Of a stretch of 64,000 bases of DNA, positions 33,311 through 42,160 are shown piece after piece. Numbering within the stretch: position 1 is the first letter of the stretch; the number at the start of each line of letters is the position of its first letter. The translations under genes were made by a program, and so were the position numbers. The DNA is from an uncultured Lachnospiraceae bacterium (GTDB lineage: Bacteria > Bacillota > Clostridia > Lachnospirales > Lachnospiraceae), in assembly GCA_946615865.1 (NCBI GenBank), contig CAMOIJ010000005.1:1-64000 (forward strand), written 5' to 3'. The notes below the pieces were generated by a model that worked only from the letters and a program-made list of their open reading frames with translations, made no database searches and was not told the DNA's origin.

Positions 33311-34456
33311 ATGGAATATATTACACGTACTCTTGATAACTTAGTACATCAGACCGCATTCTTTAACCTGACATGGGGCAACTACCTCATGATTTGCGTA
33401 GCACTCGTGTTCATGTACCTTGCAATCGCAAAGGAATTTGAACCCCTCCTGCTCGTTCCGATCTCTTTCGGCATGCTGCTGGTCAATATCTATCCGGATA
33501 TCATGGCAGTTCCCACGGAGACGGCAAGCGGCGGCCTTTTGTACTATTTCTTCCAGCTCGACGAGTGGGCGATCCTGCCTTCCCTGATCTTCATGGGCGT
33601 CGGCGCTATGACGGATTTCGGTCCCCTGATCGCAAGTCCTTCGAGCTTCCTTATGGGAGCGGCAGCACAGTTCGGTATCTTTTCCGCTTACTTCGGCGCG
33701 ATCGCGCTGGGATTCAACGGAAAAGCGGCTGCAGCTATTTCCATCATCGGAGGCGCGGACGGCCCGACATCCATCTTCCTTTGCTCCAAGCTGGGACAGA
33801 CAGAACTGCTGGGGCCGATCGCTGTCGCGGCGTATTCCTATATGTCGCTGGTTCCGATCATCCAGCCCCCGATCATGAAGCTCTTTACTTCTGAGAAGGA
33901 TAAAAAGATCAGGATGAGCCAGCTTCGTCCGGTCTCCAAACTTGAGAAGATCCTGTTCCCGATCGTCGTAACGATCGTCGTCTGCATGATCCTTCCCACT
34001 ACGGCGCCTCTGGTAGGTATGCTGATGCTGGGCAACCTCTTCCGCGAGTGCGGCGTTGTCAGACAGCTGACGGAGACAGCCAGCAACGCGATGATGTACA
34101 TCGTTGTCATTCTTCTGGGTACTTCTGTCGGCGCGACTACCAGCGCAGAAGCTTTCCTGAATGTCACCACCCTTAAGATCGTGGCACTGGGCCTGATCGC
34201 GTTCTCGTTCGGAACATTTGCGGGCGTCATGTTCGGCCAGTTGATGAAGATCGCTACCGGCGGCAAGGTTAATCCGCTGATCGGCTCTGCCGGCGTCTCG
34301 GCTGTTCCTATGGCAGCGCGTGTATCCCAGAAAGTCGGATCGGAGTATGATCCTTCCAACTTCCTTCTGATGCACGCCATGGGACCTAACGTCGCGGGCG
34401 TCATCGGTACTGCAGTCGTTGCAGGTGTATTCATGGCCGTATTCGGAATTGTCTAA
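33311..34456 (+). CDS. oadB: Sodium-pumping decarboxylase beta subunit (OadB/MmdB)
   Basis: 381 residues, polytopic membrane protein. It decarboxylates carboxybiotin and moves sodium out of the cell. The key regions are present: SIIGGADGPTSIF with the essential Asp, NPLIGSAGVSAVPMAARV, and LMHAMGPNVAGVIGTAVVAG. Length is slightly short of the roughly 400-430 typical of OadB and closer to MmdB. Ribosome binding site AAGGAGGT. It sits between the biotin carrier and the OadA subunit. Confidence 0.94.
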   Translation: MEYITRTLDNLVHQTAFFNLTWGNYLMICVALVFMYLAIAKEFEPLLLVPISFGMLLVNIYPDIMAVPTETASGGLLYYFFQLDEWAILPSLIFMGVGAMTDFGPLIASPSSFLMGAAAQFGIFSAYFGAIALGFNGKAAAAISIIGGADGPTSIFLCSKLGQTELLGPIAVAAYSYMSLVPIIQPPIMKLFTSEKDKKIRMSQLRPVSKLEKILFPIVVTIVVCMILPTTAPLVGMLMLGNLFRECGVVRQLTETASNAMMYIVVILLGTSVGATTSAEAFLNVTTLKIVALGLIAFSFGTFAGVMFGQLMKIATGGKVNPLIGSAGVSAVPMAARVSQKVGSEYDPSNFLLMHAMGPNVAGVIGTAVVAGVFMAVFGIV

Positions 34457-34467
34457 TGGAGGTAAAT

Positions 34468-35880
34468 ATGTCAGAACAGGTTAAAAAACCGGTAAGAATT
34501 ATGGAGACCGTCCTTCGTGACGCGCATCAGTCCCTGATCGCGACCAGAATGCCCACCGAAGTGATGCTCCCCATCGCAGATAAAATGGACCAGGTAGGCT
34601 ACGAAGCCGTTGAGATGTGGGGCGGAGCTACATTTGACTCCTGCCTGCGCTTCCTCAAGGAAGATCCCTGGGAGAGACTCAGAAAGCTCAAAGAGAAATT
34701 CAAGAAGACTCCGATGCAGATGCTTCTTCGCGGACAGAACCTTCTCGGCTACAGCCACTACAGTGACGACGTAGTTGAATATTTTGTCCAGAAGTCCATC
34801 GCGAACGGAATCGACAGGATCCGTATCTTCGACTGCCTTAACGACCTCAGAAACCTTGAGACATCCGTCAAGGCGACAAAGAAAGAGGGCGGCCACGCAC
34901 AGATCGCGCTGTCCTATACACTGGGTGACGCTTACACAGAAGATTACTGGATGAACATCGCCCGCGAGATCGAGGAGATGGGCGCGGATTCCCTCTGCAT
35001 CAAGGACATGGCAGGACTGCTTCTTCCTTACGATGCTGAAAAGCTTGTAAAAGCGCTCAAGAGAGGTACCGATATCCCGATCGAGCTGCACACACACTAT
35101 ACATCCGGCTGCGGAAGCATGACCTACCTCAAGGCCATCGAAGCCGGCGTCGATATCATCGACTGCGCGATCAGCCCCCTGGCACTGGGAACATCCCAGC
35201 CTGCAACCGAGGTTATGGTCGGCGCGCTTAAGGGAACTGAGAGAGATACAGGTCTTGACCAGGCTCTCCTCAAAGAAATCGCTGATTACTTCACACCTTA
35301 CCGTGAGGAGTGCCTTGAGAACGGCCTTCTGAGCACCAAGGTTCTCGGCGTCAATATCAGAACTCTGATCTACCAGGTTCCCGGCGGAATGCTTTCCAAC
35401 ATGGTGAGCCAGCTGGCAGAGCAGGGCGCTTCCGATAAGCTGACGGCAGTTCTTGAGGAAGTTCCGAGAGTCCGCAAGGACCTGGGCGAGCCCCCGCTGG
35501 TTACTCCTTCTTCCCAGATCGTCGGCACACAGGCTGTCATGAACGTACTTATGGGCGAGCGCTACAAGATGGCTACCGAGCAGACCAAGGACCTGATCCG
35601 CGGCAAGTACGGCCAGACCATCAAGCCCATGAACGAGGAAGTTGTCAAGAAGGTCATCGGCGACGAAGAGAGAATCACCTGCAGACCTGCAGATCTCATT
35701 CCTCCGCAGCTGCCTCAGTTCGAGAAAGAATGCGCACAGTGGAAGCAGCAGGATGAGGACGTTCTGTCCTATGCCCTGTTCCCTCAGGTCGCGGTAGATT
35801 TCTTCAAATACCGCCTGGCACAGCAGGAGAAAGTGGATCTGACCAAGGCAGATACTGCTAACGGCGCTTATCCCGCGTAA
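34468..35880 (+). CDS. oadA: Oxaloacetate/pyruvate carboxyltransferase subunit (OadA/5S-like)
   Basis: 470 residues from the ATG at 34468, with TGGAGGT upstream; the ATG at 34456 overlaps the oadB stop. TIM-barrel carboxyltransferase: ETVLRDAHQSLIATRM, YEAVEMWGGATFDSCLRFL, the metal-ligand region IELHTHYTSG and the Lys segment LCIKDMAGLL. It transfers carboxyl between oxaloacetate/pyruvate and biotin. It stops after the barrel and helical C-terminal part; there is no biotinyl domain, so it must use the separate carrier. Last gene of the operon, followed by a strong terminator. Confidence 0.93.
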   Translation: MSEQVKKPVRIMETVLRDAHQSLIATRMPTEVMLPIADKMDQVGYEAVEMWGGATFDSCLRFLKEDPWERLRKLKEKFKKTPMQMLLRGQNLLGYSHYSDDVVEYFVQKSIANGIDRIRIFDCLNDLRNLETSVKATKKEGGHAQIALSYTLGDAYTEDYWMNIAREIEEMGADSLCIKDMAGLLLPYDAEKLVKALKRGTDIPIELHTHYTSGCGSMTYLKAIEAGVDIIDCAISPLALGTSQPATEVMVGALKGTERDTGLDQALLKEIADYFTPYREECLENGLLSTKVLGVNIRTLIYQVPGGMLSNMVSQLAEQGASDKLTAVLEEVPRVRKDLGEPPLVTPSSQIVGTQAVMNVLMGERYKMATEQTKDLIRGKYGQTIKPMNEEVVKKVIGDEERITCRPADLIPPQLPQFEKECAQWKQQDEDVLSYALFPQVAVDFFKYRLAQQEKVDLTKADTANGAYPA

Positions 35881-35903
35881 AGACTGAGATTGTACAAAAC
35901 CAG

Positions 35904-35941
35904 GACCCGAAAGAGAACAAAGGCTCTTTCGGGTCTTTTTT
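35904..35941 (+). terminator. Rho-independent terminator of the decarboxylase operon
   Basis: Perfect 12-bp stem GACCCGAAAGAG/CTCTTTCGGGTC, 8-nt loop, then TTTTTT. Confidence 0.95.
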
Positions 35942-36059
35942 GACGCAGTCACAACTTTCCAAGCGCTGCATTATCTGTTAAAATAATACTTTAGAGTATA
36001 CAGGTTCAGGTACGCGATCCTGTTCATAAAACGTTTAAGTGAGGCGTTAATAATCAGTT

Positions 36060-38237
36060 ATGAGGCGTTTCGACGTAGTCCGGAGGCTGCTGGAAGTGCA
36101 GTCCGGTAAGAAAACAGAAAAAAACAGCATAACGATCAAGGCCCACATGTCTGTCAGGGAACATAGAAGGGAGAAACTTGATGAGATCTCCGGCTTTTAT
36201 GTAAGACCCGGCAATTATCGGCTTAACGGCGCAAGAGCGCTGCGCGGTGGAGTGAATTTTACTATTTCGTCCGTGGGCGCGACTTCCTGCGACCTTCTCC
36301 TTTTCAAAAGAAAGCAGTCTGTACCTTATGCGATCATCCGCATCCCGGAATCTTACAGGGTCGGCAGCACTTATTCGATCTTTGTGTCGGGGCTGGATGT
36401 GGAGGACTTTGAGTACGCATATAAGTTGGACGGACCTTTTGATCCTACAAAGGGGCTGTATTTTGACCGCAATAAACTAATTCTCGATCCCTATTCCAGA
36501 GCTGTCACAGGGCAGAGGGCGTGGGGAGTAGCAAAGACTGAGGCGGATTACCATTCAAGAGTTGTGAAGGAAAACTTCCGGTGGACGGAGAACCAGTTCC
36601 CGCACACGCCTATGGAAGATTCGATCATATATGAGATGCACGTCAGGGGATTTACCAGGCACAAGACATCCGACGTGCAGTATCCCGGCACTTTCGCGGG
36701 GATCATCGAGAAGATACCTTATCTCAAGGAACTGGGAGTTACTGCTGTAGAATTGATGCCCATCTTTGAGTTTGACGAGCGCATCAACGCCAGAAGCCAC
36801 AACGGCAAGATGCTTTTGGAGTACTGGGGCTATAATACGGTCGCATTTTTCGCCCCCAATACAGCCTACACGGCGTCGATCGAGTACAACGAAGAGGGAA
36901 CGGAGCTCAAACAGCTGATCAGGCTTCTCAAGAAGGAAGGGATCGAGGTCATTCTGGACGTAGTGTTCAACCACACTGCCGAAGGAAACCGAAACGGCCC
37001 TTACTTCTCCTTCAAGGGGATCGACAGCAATATTTACTACACGCAGACGCCGGGAGGAGATTATTACAATTTCAGCGGCTGCGGTAATACTTTCAACTGC
37101 AATCACCCCCAGGTGAGCCGCTTTATCGTAGACTGCCTGAGATATTGGGTGACGGAATATCATGTTGACGGCTTCAGGTTCGACCTTGCTTCTATCCTGA
37201 CAAGGGATGAGGACGGCGCGCCTATGACTGATCCGCCGCTTCTTAGGATGATCAGTACGGACCCGGTGCTTATGAAGACCAAGATGATCGCGGAGCCCTG
37301 GGACGCCGGCGGCCTGTATCAGGTCGGCAGTTTCCCTGCCTACAACAGGTGGTCCGAGTGGAACGGAAGATACAGGGATTCCATCAGAGATTTCCTCAAG
37401 GGCAATTACTGGCACGCGCCTGAAACGGCGGCCAGGATCACCGGCTCAATGGATATGTACGGTAAGGCGCCCTACAATGGTTACAATTCATCGGTGAATT
37501 TTGTGACCTGCCATGACGGATTTACTATGCACGATCTGTTCTCCTACGACCACAAGCACAACGAGGCGAATGGCTGGAACAATACAGACGGAGCCGATGA
37601 CAACAGAAGCTGGAACTGCGGTGTGGAGGGGCACACGGAGGATCCGGTGATCAAATCTCTGCGGCAGAAGATGATGAGGAACGCCATGACAGTCCTTCTG
37701 TGCAGCCGCGGAACACCTATGATCCTTTCCGGTGATGAGTTTGGAAATACGCAGTACGGCAACAATAACGGTTACTGCCAGGACAGCGAGATCTCCTGGC
37801 TGAACTGGGATTATCTTAAAGCCAACAGGGACCATTTCAACTTTGTCAAAAACGTGATCGCGTTCAGAAAGAAGCACCCGGTCATTTCCCGGACGCTGGG
37901 ACCGGCGCATTGCGGGCTTGAACCGGTGACATGCTGCGGCGCGGATCCGGATAACCATGTGATAGGAATGGGCAATAAAGTATTGGGCGTTCTGTTCGCA
38001 GGGCGTTTGCCCGATGACTCCGGGGACGATGTGGTCTATATGGCGATCAACGCGTACTGGGAGAAACAGCAGATCAGACTCCCCGCTCTGTCCGGAGGAC
38101 TGGCGTGGGGCGTAAATATCTATACTGACGCGGACGACGAACAGTATTTCCATGAAGAGTGCAGATTTGTACACAGTCCGATCTTCACGCTGAAAGAAAG
38201 AAGCGTCGCCGTGTTTACGCTTTATCATCCGGAGTGA
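36060..38237 (+). CDS. glgX: Glycogen debranching enzyme / isoamylase-type GH13
   Basis: 725 residues. N-terminal CBM48-like beta domain (NGARALRGGVNFTISSVGAT), then the GH13 barrel. The catalytic set is intact: nucleophile D375 in VDGFRFDLA, acid/base E412 in MIAEPWDAGG, and D486 in FVTCHDGFTM. It hydrolyses alpha-1,6 branches of glycogen or limit dextrins. About 50 basic N-terminal residues precede the domain. The start has only a weak GTGAGG 15 nt upstream; the in-frame ATG at 36147 is an alternative. Lone gene between two terminators; no glgBCDAP genes are nearby. Confidence 0.9.
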   Translation: MRRFDVVRRLLEVQSGKKTEKNSITIKAHMSVREHRREKLDEISGFYVRPGNYRLNGARALRGGVNFTISSVGATSCDLLLFKRKQSVPYAIIRIPESYRVGSTYSIFVSGLDVEDFEYAYKLDGPFDPTKGLYFDRNKLILDPYSRAVTGQRAWGVAKTEADYHSRVVKENFRWTENQFPHTPMEDSIIYEMHVRGFTRHKTSDVQYPGTFAGIIEKIPYLKELGVTAVELMPIFEFDERINARSHNGKMLLEYWGYNTVAFFAPNTAYTASIEYNEEGTELKQLIRLLKKEGIEVILDVVFNHTAEGNRNGPYFSFKGIDSNIYYTQTPGGDYYNFSGCGNTFNCNHPQVSRFIVDCLRYWVTEYHVDGFRFDLASILTRDEDGAPMTDPPLLRMISTDPVLMKTKMIAEPWDAGGLYQVGSFPAYNRWSEWNGRYRDSIRDFLKGNYWHAPETAARITGSMDMYGKAPYNGYNSSVNFVTCHDGFTMHDLFSYDHKHNEANGWNNTDGADDNRSWNCGVEGHTEDPVIKSLRQKMMRNAMTVLLCSRGTPMILSGDEFGNTQYGNNNGYCQDSEISWLNWDYLKANRDHFNFVKNVIAFRKKHPVISRTLGPAHCGLEPVTCCGADPDNHVIGMGNKVLGVLFAGRLPDDSGDDVVYMAINAYWEKQQIRLPALSGGLAWGVNIYTDADDEQYFHEECRFVHSPIFTLKERSVAVFTLYHPE

Positions 38238-38307
38238 AATTACAGGCCGGAAACAGTGACCGTGTAAGAAATCCTGAGCGTACAGGATACTCTGATAGGC
38301 AAGTTAT

Positions 38308-38348
38308 ACCCCGCAGAAGGCTGGCCCGTTTTGCGGGGTTCATTTTTT
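38308..38348 (+). terminator. Terminator after glgX
   Basis: Stem ACCCCGCA/TGCGGGGT with a 16-nt loop, then TTCATTTTTT. Confidence 0.75.
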
Positions 38349-38408
38349 AATCTGCAAAACCGATGCGGACCGGTAATAGTCCGGAACATGAATGAGGAGT
38401 AAATAAAA

Positions 38409-39083
38409 ATGGCAGTACAGAAGATTCTTGTGGTGGACGATGAGGCGAGAATGCGCAAACTTGTGTCGGACTTTCTCGTACGGGAAGGCTTTGAAGTGCT
38501 CGAAGCAGGAGACGGAGAGAAAGCCATGGATCTCTTTTACAGCAATAAAGACATCGCGCTTGTTATTTTAGATGTGATGATGCCCAAAATGGACGGATGG
38601 CAGGTGCTCAGGGAAATGCGCGAATCGTCTCAGGTCCCTGTGATCATGCTAACGGCGCGCTCTGATGAGAAGGATGAACTGCGAGGTTTTGAACTGGGCG
38701 TGGACGAATATGTCACAAAACCCTTCAGCCCCCGCACTCTGGTCGCCAGAGTCAACGCGATCCTTCGAAGAACGGGCGGCAAAGAGGAGAACGACAGGAT
38801 CGAGCTGAGCGGCATCGTTCTTGATAAATCGGCACATCAGGTCACGATCGACGGCGAGCCTGTGGAACTGAGTTTCAAGGAATTTGAACTGCTGGAATAC
38901 TTCATGGAGAATAATAAGATCGCCCTTTCAAGAGAAAAAATACTCAACCATGTTTGGAATTATGACTATTTTGGCGACGCAAGGACCATTGATACACATG
39001 TCAAGAAACTCAGGAGCAAACTGGGAGCCAAAGGAGAACTGATCAAGACGATCTGGGGAATGGGTTATAAACTGGAGGCGTAA
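38409..39083 (+). CDS. OmpR-family response regulator
   Basis: 224 residues. Receiver domain with VVDDEARMRKLV, phospho-acceptor D55 in VILDVMMPKMDGW, Thr in IMLTARS and Lys in YVTKPFS. C-terminal winged helix with LSFKEFELLEYFMENN and DARTIDTHVKKLRSKLG. Ribosome binding site GAGGAG. The partner kinase follows 38 nt downstream. Targets unknown; no neighbouring gene points to a stimulus. Confidence 0.95.
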   Translation: MAVQKILVVDDEARMRKLVSDFLVREGFEVLEAGDGEKAMDLFYSNKDIALVILDVMMPKMDGWQVLREMRESSQVPVIMLTARSDEKDELRGFELGVDEYVTKPFSPRTLVARVNAILRRTGGKEENDRIELSGIVLDKSAHQVTIDGEPVELSFKEFELLEYFMENNKIALSREKILNHVWNYDYFGDARTIDTHVKKLRSKLGAKGELIKTIWGMGYKLEA

Positions 39084-39121
39084 AATGCGCCGGACGAAAA
39101 GGCGCGGAGGCATGACAGACC

Positions 39122-40696
39122 GTGAGTACCACTGAGAAAAGATCCGGCAGGGGCCGGTATTCCATAAAGATCCAGTTCACGCTCATTTTTTTCTTTCTGA
39201 TGCTCGGGGCGATCAGCCTGTGCTGGATCATCAACAGCACATTTCTGGAGAGATATTATACCAGGGAGAAGAGGATCGCTCTGACGCAGATGTTCAATGA
39301 AGTCAACGAGGCGAGTAATAACAACTCGATCGATTCCGACGAGTTTGACGAGAAAGTGAGCATTCTTGCCGGAACGGAAAATGTGAGCCTGATCGTGATG
39401 GATGCAGAGAGCTCCACTGTGAAGATGTACGCTTCGGACAGTTCCGCGATGGTGCGCAGAATGTGGGACAACCTCTTTGGCCAGACACCGTCCATTGAGG
39501 AGAGGGAAAAGATCCGGAGTCAGTATTATGTATACCGGACGCTTTCTGATACTGATAATTACAGTGTAAGAATCATCTATGACAGCCGTATGGATCTGAA
39601 GATCATGGAGCTCTTCGGGGTCCTGGACGACGGAAGCTTCTGCCTGCTGAGCACGGTGCTGGAGAGTATCCATAACAGCACGGCGATCGCGAACAGGTTC
39701 ATGGGATATGTCGGGATCGCGATATCGCTTCTGGGAGCTCTTTTTGCTCTCTTTCTCGCGGGGAAACTGACACAGCCGATCCGGGAACTGACAGAGATTT
39801 CAGCAAGGATGAAGAAGCTGGATTTCAGCGCCAAATACAAGGGACACAGCCGCACTGAGATCGCGGAGCTCGGCGAGAATATCAATGAGCTCTCAGAGAT
39901 ACTGGAGAAGACGATCTCGGAACTTAAGACAGCGAACAACGAGCTCAGGGAGGATATAGAGAGGAAAGAGAAAACCGAGGAGATGCGACGGGAATTTCTC
40001 TCCAATGTGACCCATGAACTCAAGACGCCGCTCGCCCTGATCAAGGGCTACGCCGAGGGGCTGTCCGAGGGAGTCGCGGAGGATCCGGACAGTATCCGGT
40101 TCTATACCGATGTGATCGTCGATGAAGCGGACAAGATGAACAGAATGGTCGCAAGGCTTCTTTCCCTGAATCAGCTGGAATTCGGCGACACGCAGTTTAC
40201 AATGGTGCGCTTTGACATTGTAGGCTTTATCAGGGGATGCCTGAACAATGCGGGAGTGCTCGCCGAGCAGAAACAAATCATCGTCAGAATGGAAGAACGT
40301 TCACCGCTCTATGTCTGGTCGGACGAGTTCTGGACGGAGGAAGTCTTTATGAATTACTTCTCCAATGCAGTGAATCACTGCGATGGAGAAAAAGTGATTG
40401 ACATTCATTTTGAAGAGAAGCAGAATTGTGTTCGGGTCGTTGTTTTCAATACCGGAAAACCGATCCCCGAGGAGTCGGTCCCTCATCTGTGGGAGAAGTT
40501 TTACAAGGTGGACAAGGCAAGGACCAGAGCCTATGGCGGATCCGGCGTAGGACTGTCGGTCGTCAAGGCGATCATGGACCAGCTCCATCAGGGATACGGC
40601 GTGATCAATTACGACAACGGCGTTTCATTCTGGTTTGAACTTGAGAAGGCAGCTGTCGCGGATACTGCTCCGGGATCAGCGGTCAAAGAGGATTGA
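39122..40696 (+). CDS. Sensor histidine kinase
   Basis: 524 residues, GTG start with GCGGAGG upstream; an in-frame stop at 39113 rules out a longer N-terminus. Transmembrane helix 1 at about 17-40, an extracellular sensor region of about 150 residues, helix 2 near 195-215, HAMP, a coiled segment, then HisKA with VTHELKTPLALIKG (phospho-H298). The ATPase domain has NAVNHC (N box), NTGKPIPEE (G1) and GGSGVGLSVVKAI (G2). Partner of the OmpR-type regulator upstream. It is separated by only 4 nt from hisH, which may place the his genes on the same transcript. Confidence 0.94.
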   Translation: MSTTEKRSGRGRYSIKIQFTLIFFFLMLGAISLCWIINSTFLERYYTREKRIALTQMFNEVNEASNNNSIDSDEFDEKVSILAGTENVSLIVMDAESSTVKMYASDSSAMVRRMWDNLFGQTPSIEEREKIRSQYYVYRTLSDTDNYSVRIIYDSRMDLKIMELFGVLDDGSFCLLSTVLESIHNSTAIANRFMGYVGIAISLLGALFALFLAGKLTQPIRELTEISARMKKLDFSAKYKGHSRTEIAELGENINELSEILEKTISELKTANNELREDIERKEKTEEMRREFLSNVTHELKTPLALIKGYAEGLSEGVAEDPDSIRFYTDVIVDEADKMNRMVARLLSLNQLEFGDTQFTMVRFDIVGFIRGCLNNAGVLAEQKQIIVRMEERSPLYVWSDEFWTEEVFMNYFSNAVNHCDGEKVIDIHFEEKQNCVRVVVFNTGKPIPEESVPHLWEKFYKVDKARTRAYGGSGVGLSVVKAIMDQLHQGYGVINYDNGVSFWFELEKAAVADTAPGSAVKED

Positions 40697-40700
40697 GAAT

Positions 40701-41306
40701 ATGGTAGCGATCATCGATTACGGTGCCGGTAATATCAAGAGCGTCGAGAATGCGGTAAAGTTTCTGGGCCATGATGCTGTCCTGACAAGAGACAGCGAAG
40801 TGATCCTCTCTGCGGATCACGTTATCCTGCCCGGAGTGGGAGCCTTTGGCGACGCCATGACCCGCCTCAGAAAATACGGCATGGATGAAGTGCTCAGGGA
40901 GGTCGTCAGACGGCAGATCCCTCTTCTTGGAATCTGCCTGGGACTTCAGCTTCTGTTCGAGAGCAGCGAGGAGAGTCCCGGCGCGGAAGGTCTGGGCATA
41001 CTGAAGGGCAAAATATTGAGGATCCCGGAAGGGGATGGAAGAAAAGTTCCTCAGATCGGGTGGAATGATCTTGCTTTTCCCAATACCGGAAGACTTTTTA
41101 AGGGCCTTTCAGAAGGTGTCTATGTGTATTTTGTCCACTCCTATTATCTGAGAGCGGAGGATCCCTCAATCGTGACTGCCACTACGCAGTACGGTGTCAG
41201 AATAGACGCGGCAGTGGAGAAAGGAAATGTCTTCGCATGTCAGTTCCATCCTGAGAAGAGTGAATCAGTCGGAATGAAGATGCTGGAGAATTTCCTTAAT
41301 ATCTGA
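40701..41306 (+). CDS. hisH: Imidazole glycerol phosphate synthase, glutaminase subunit
   Basis: 201 residues from the ATG at 40701 (MVAIIDYGAGNIKSVENAVK). Class-I glutamine amidotransferase with nucleophile C79 in GICLGLQLLFE and the His/Glu pair in CQFHPEKSE. It supplies ammonia to HisF for ring closure in histidine synthesis. The ribosome binding site AGAGGA lies at the end of the kinase gene. Paired with hisF; other his genes are not in the window. Confidence 0.95.
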   Translation: MVAIIDYGAGNIKSVENAVKFLGHDAVLTRDSEVILSADHVILPGVGAFGDAMTRLRKYGMDEVLREVVRRQIPLLGICLGLQLLFESSEESPGAEGLGILKGKILRIPEGDGRKVPQIGWNDLAFPNTGRLFKGLSEGVYVYFVHSYYLRAEDPSIVTATTQYGVRIDAAVEKGNVFACQFHPEKSESVGMKMLENFLNI

Positions 41307-41347
41307 TAACTGAAGGGACGTTTTTGGTCTGACAGAAAGGAGCGCCG

Positions 41348-42109
41348 ATGCTCACAAAGAGAATCATCCCCTGCCTGGACGTTAAGGACGGGCGGGTTGT
41401 AAAGGGAATCAATTTCGTGCAGCTGCGGGACGCGGGAGACCCCGTGGAGACCGGAGAAGCCTACTCCAGGCTGGGAGCGGACGAACTGGTCTTCCTTGAT
41501 ATAACTGCGACCAGCGACGCCAGAAAGACTGTGGCGGACATGGTGAGGAGAGTCGCCGAGAGGGTATTTATCCCTTTTACCGTCGGCGGCGGGATCCGCA
41601 GCGTGGAGGATATGAAGGCGATCCTTAGAGAGGGAGCGGACAAGATCTCCGTGAACTCAGCGGCGATCCTGAGGCCTGAACTGATCGCCGAGGGAGCAGA
41701 GCGTTTCGGCAGCCAGTGCATTGTAGTCGCGATCGACGCAAGGAGAAGAAAAGAAGACGGCGGATGGACAGTTTATAGAAGCGGCGGAAGGATCGACACA
41801 GGGATCGACGCCGTTGAGTGGGCGGTAAGAGCCCAGGAACTCGGGGCCGGAGAAATTCTTCTGACCAGCATGGACTGCGACGGTACGAAGGCAGGGTATG
41901 ATCTGGAACTGACAAGGGCTATTTCCGATCGCCTGTCAATCCCCGTGATCGCCTCGGGAGGAGCCGGCAGGCTGGAGCACTTCTATGACGCGCTGACAGT
42001 GGGAGGCGCGGAAGCAGCTCTGGCGGCATCCCTGTTCCATTACAAGGAACTGGAGATCCGGGAGGTCAAGGAATATCTCAAAGGAAGAGATATACCGGTC
42101 CGTTTGTGA
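41348..42109 (+). CDS. hisF: Imidazole glycerol phosphate synthase, cyclase subunit
   Basis: 253 residues. TIM barrel with catalytic Asp in [15 protein letters not shown] and the second Asp in [15 protein letters not shown]. Phosphate loops are VGGGIRS and ASGGAG. Forms the HisHF complex that converts PRFAR plus glutamine into IGP and AICAR. Ribosome binding site GAAAGGAG. Confidence 0.96.
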   Translation: MLTKRIIPCLDVKDGRVVKGINFVQLRDAGDPVETGEAYSRLGADELVFLDITATSDARKTVADMVRRVAERVFIPFTVGGGIRSVEDMKAILREGADKISVNSAAILRPELIAEGAERFGSQCIVVAIDARRRKEDGGWTVYRSGGRIDTGIDAVEWAVRAQELGAGEILLTSMDCDGTKAGYDLELTRAISDRLSIPVIASGGAGRLEHFYDALTVGGAEAALAASLFHYKELEIREVKEYLKGRDIPVRL

Positions 42110-42160
42110 CCGGAATACAGATAGATGTGTTAATGCCAACTGAACAGCAGGAGAGATAAT

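Noticed and set aside
34471-35952. 493-codon minus-strand frame opposite oadA
   Set aside because: OadA is unmistakable on the + strand, and the minus frame would run through its terminator.
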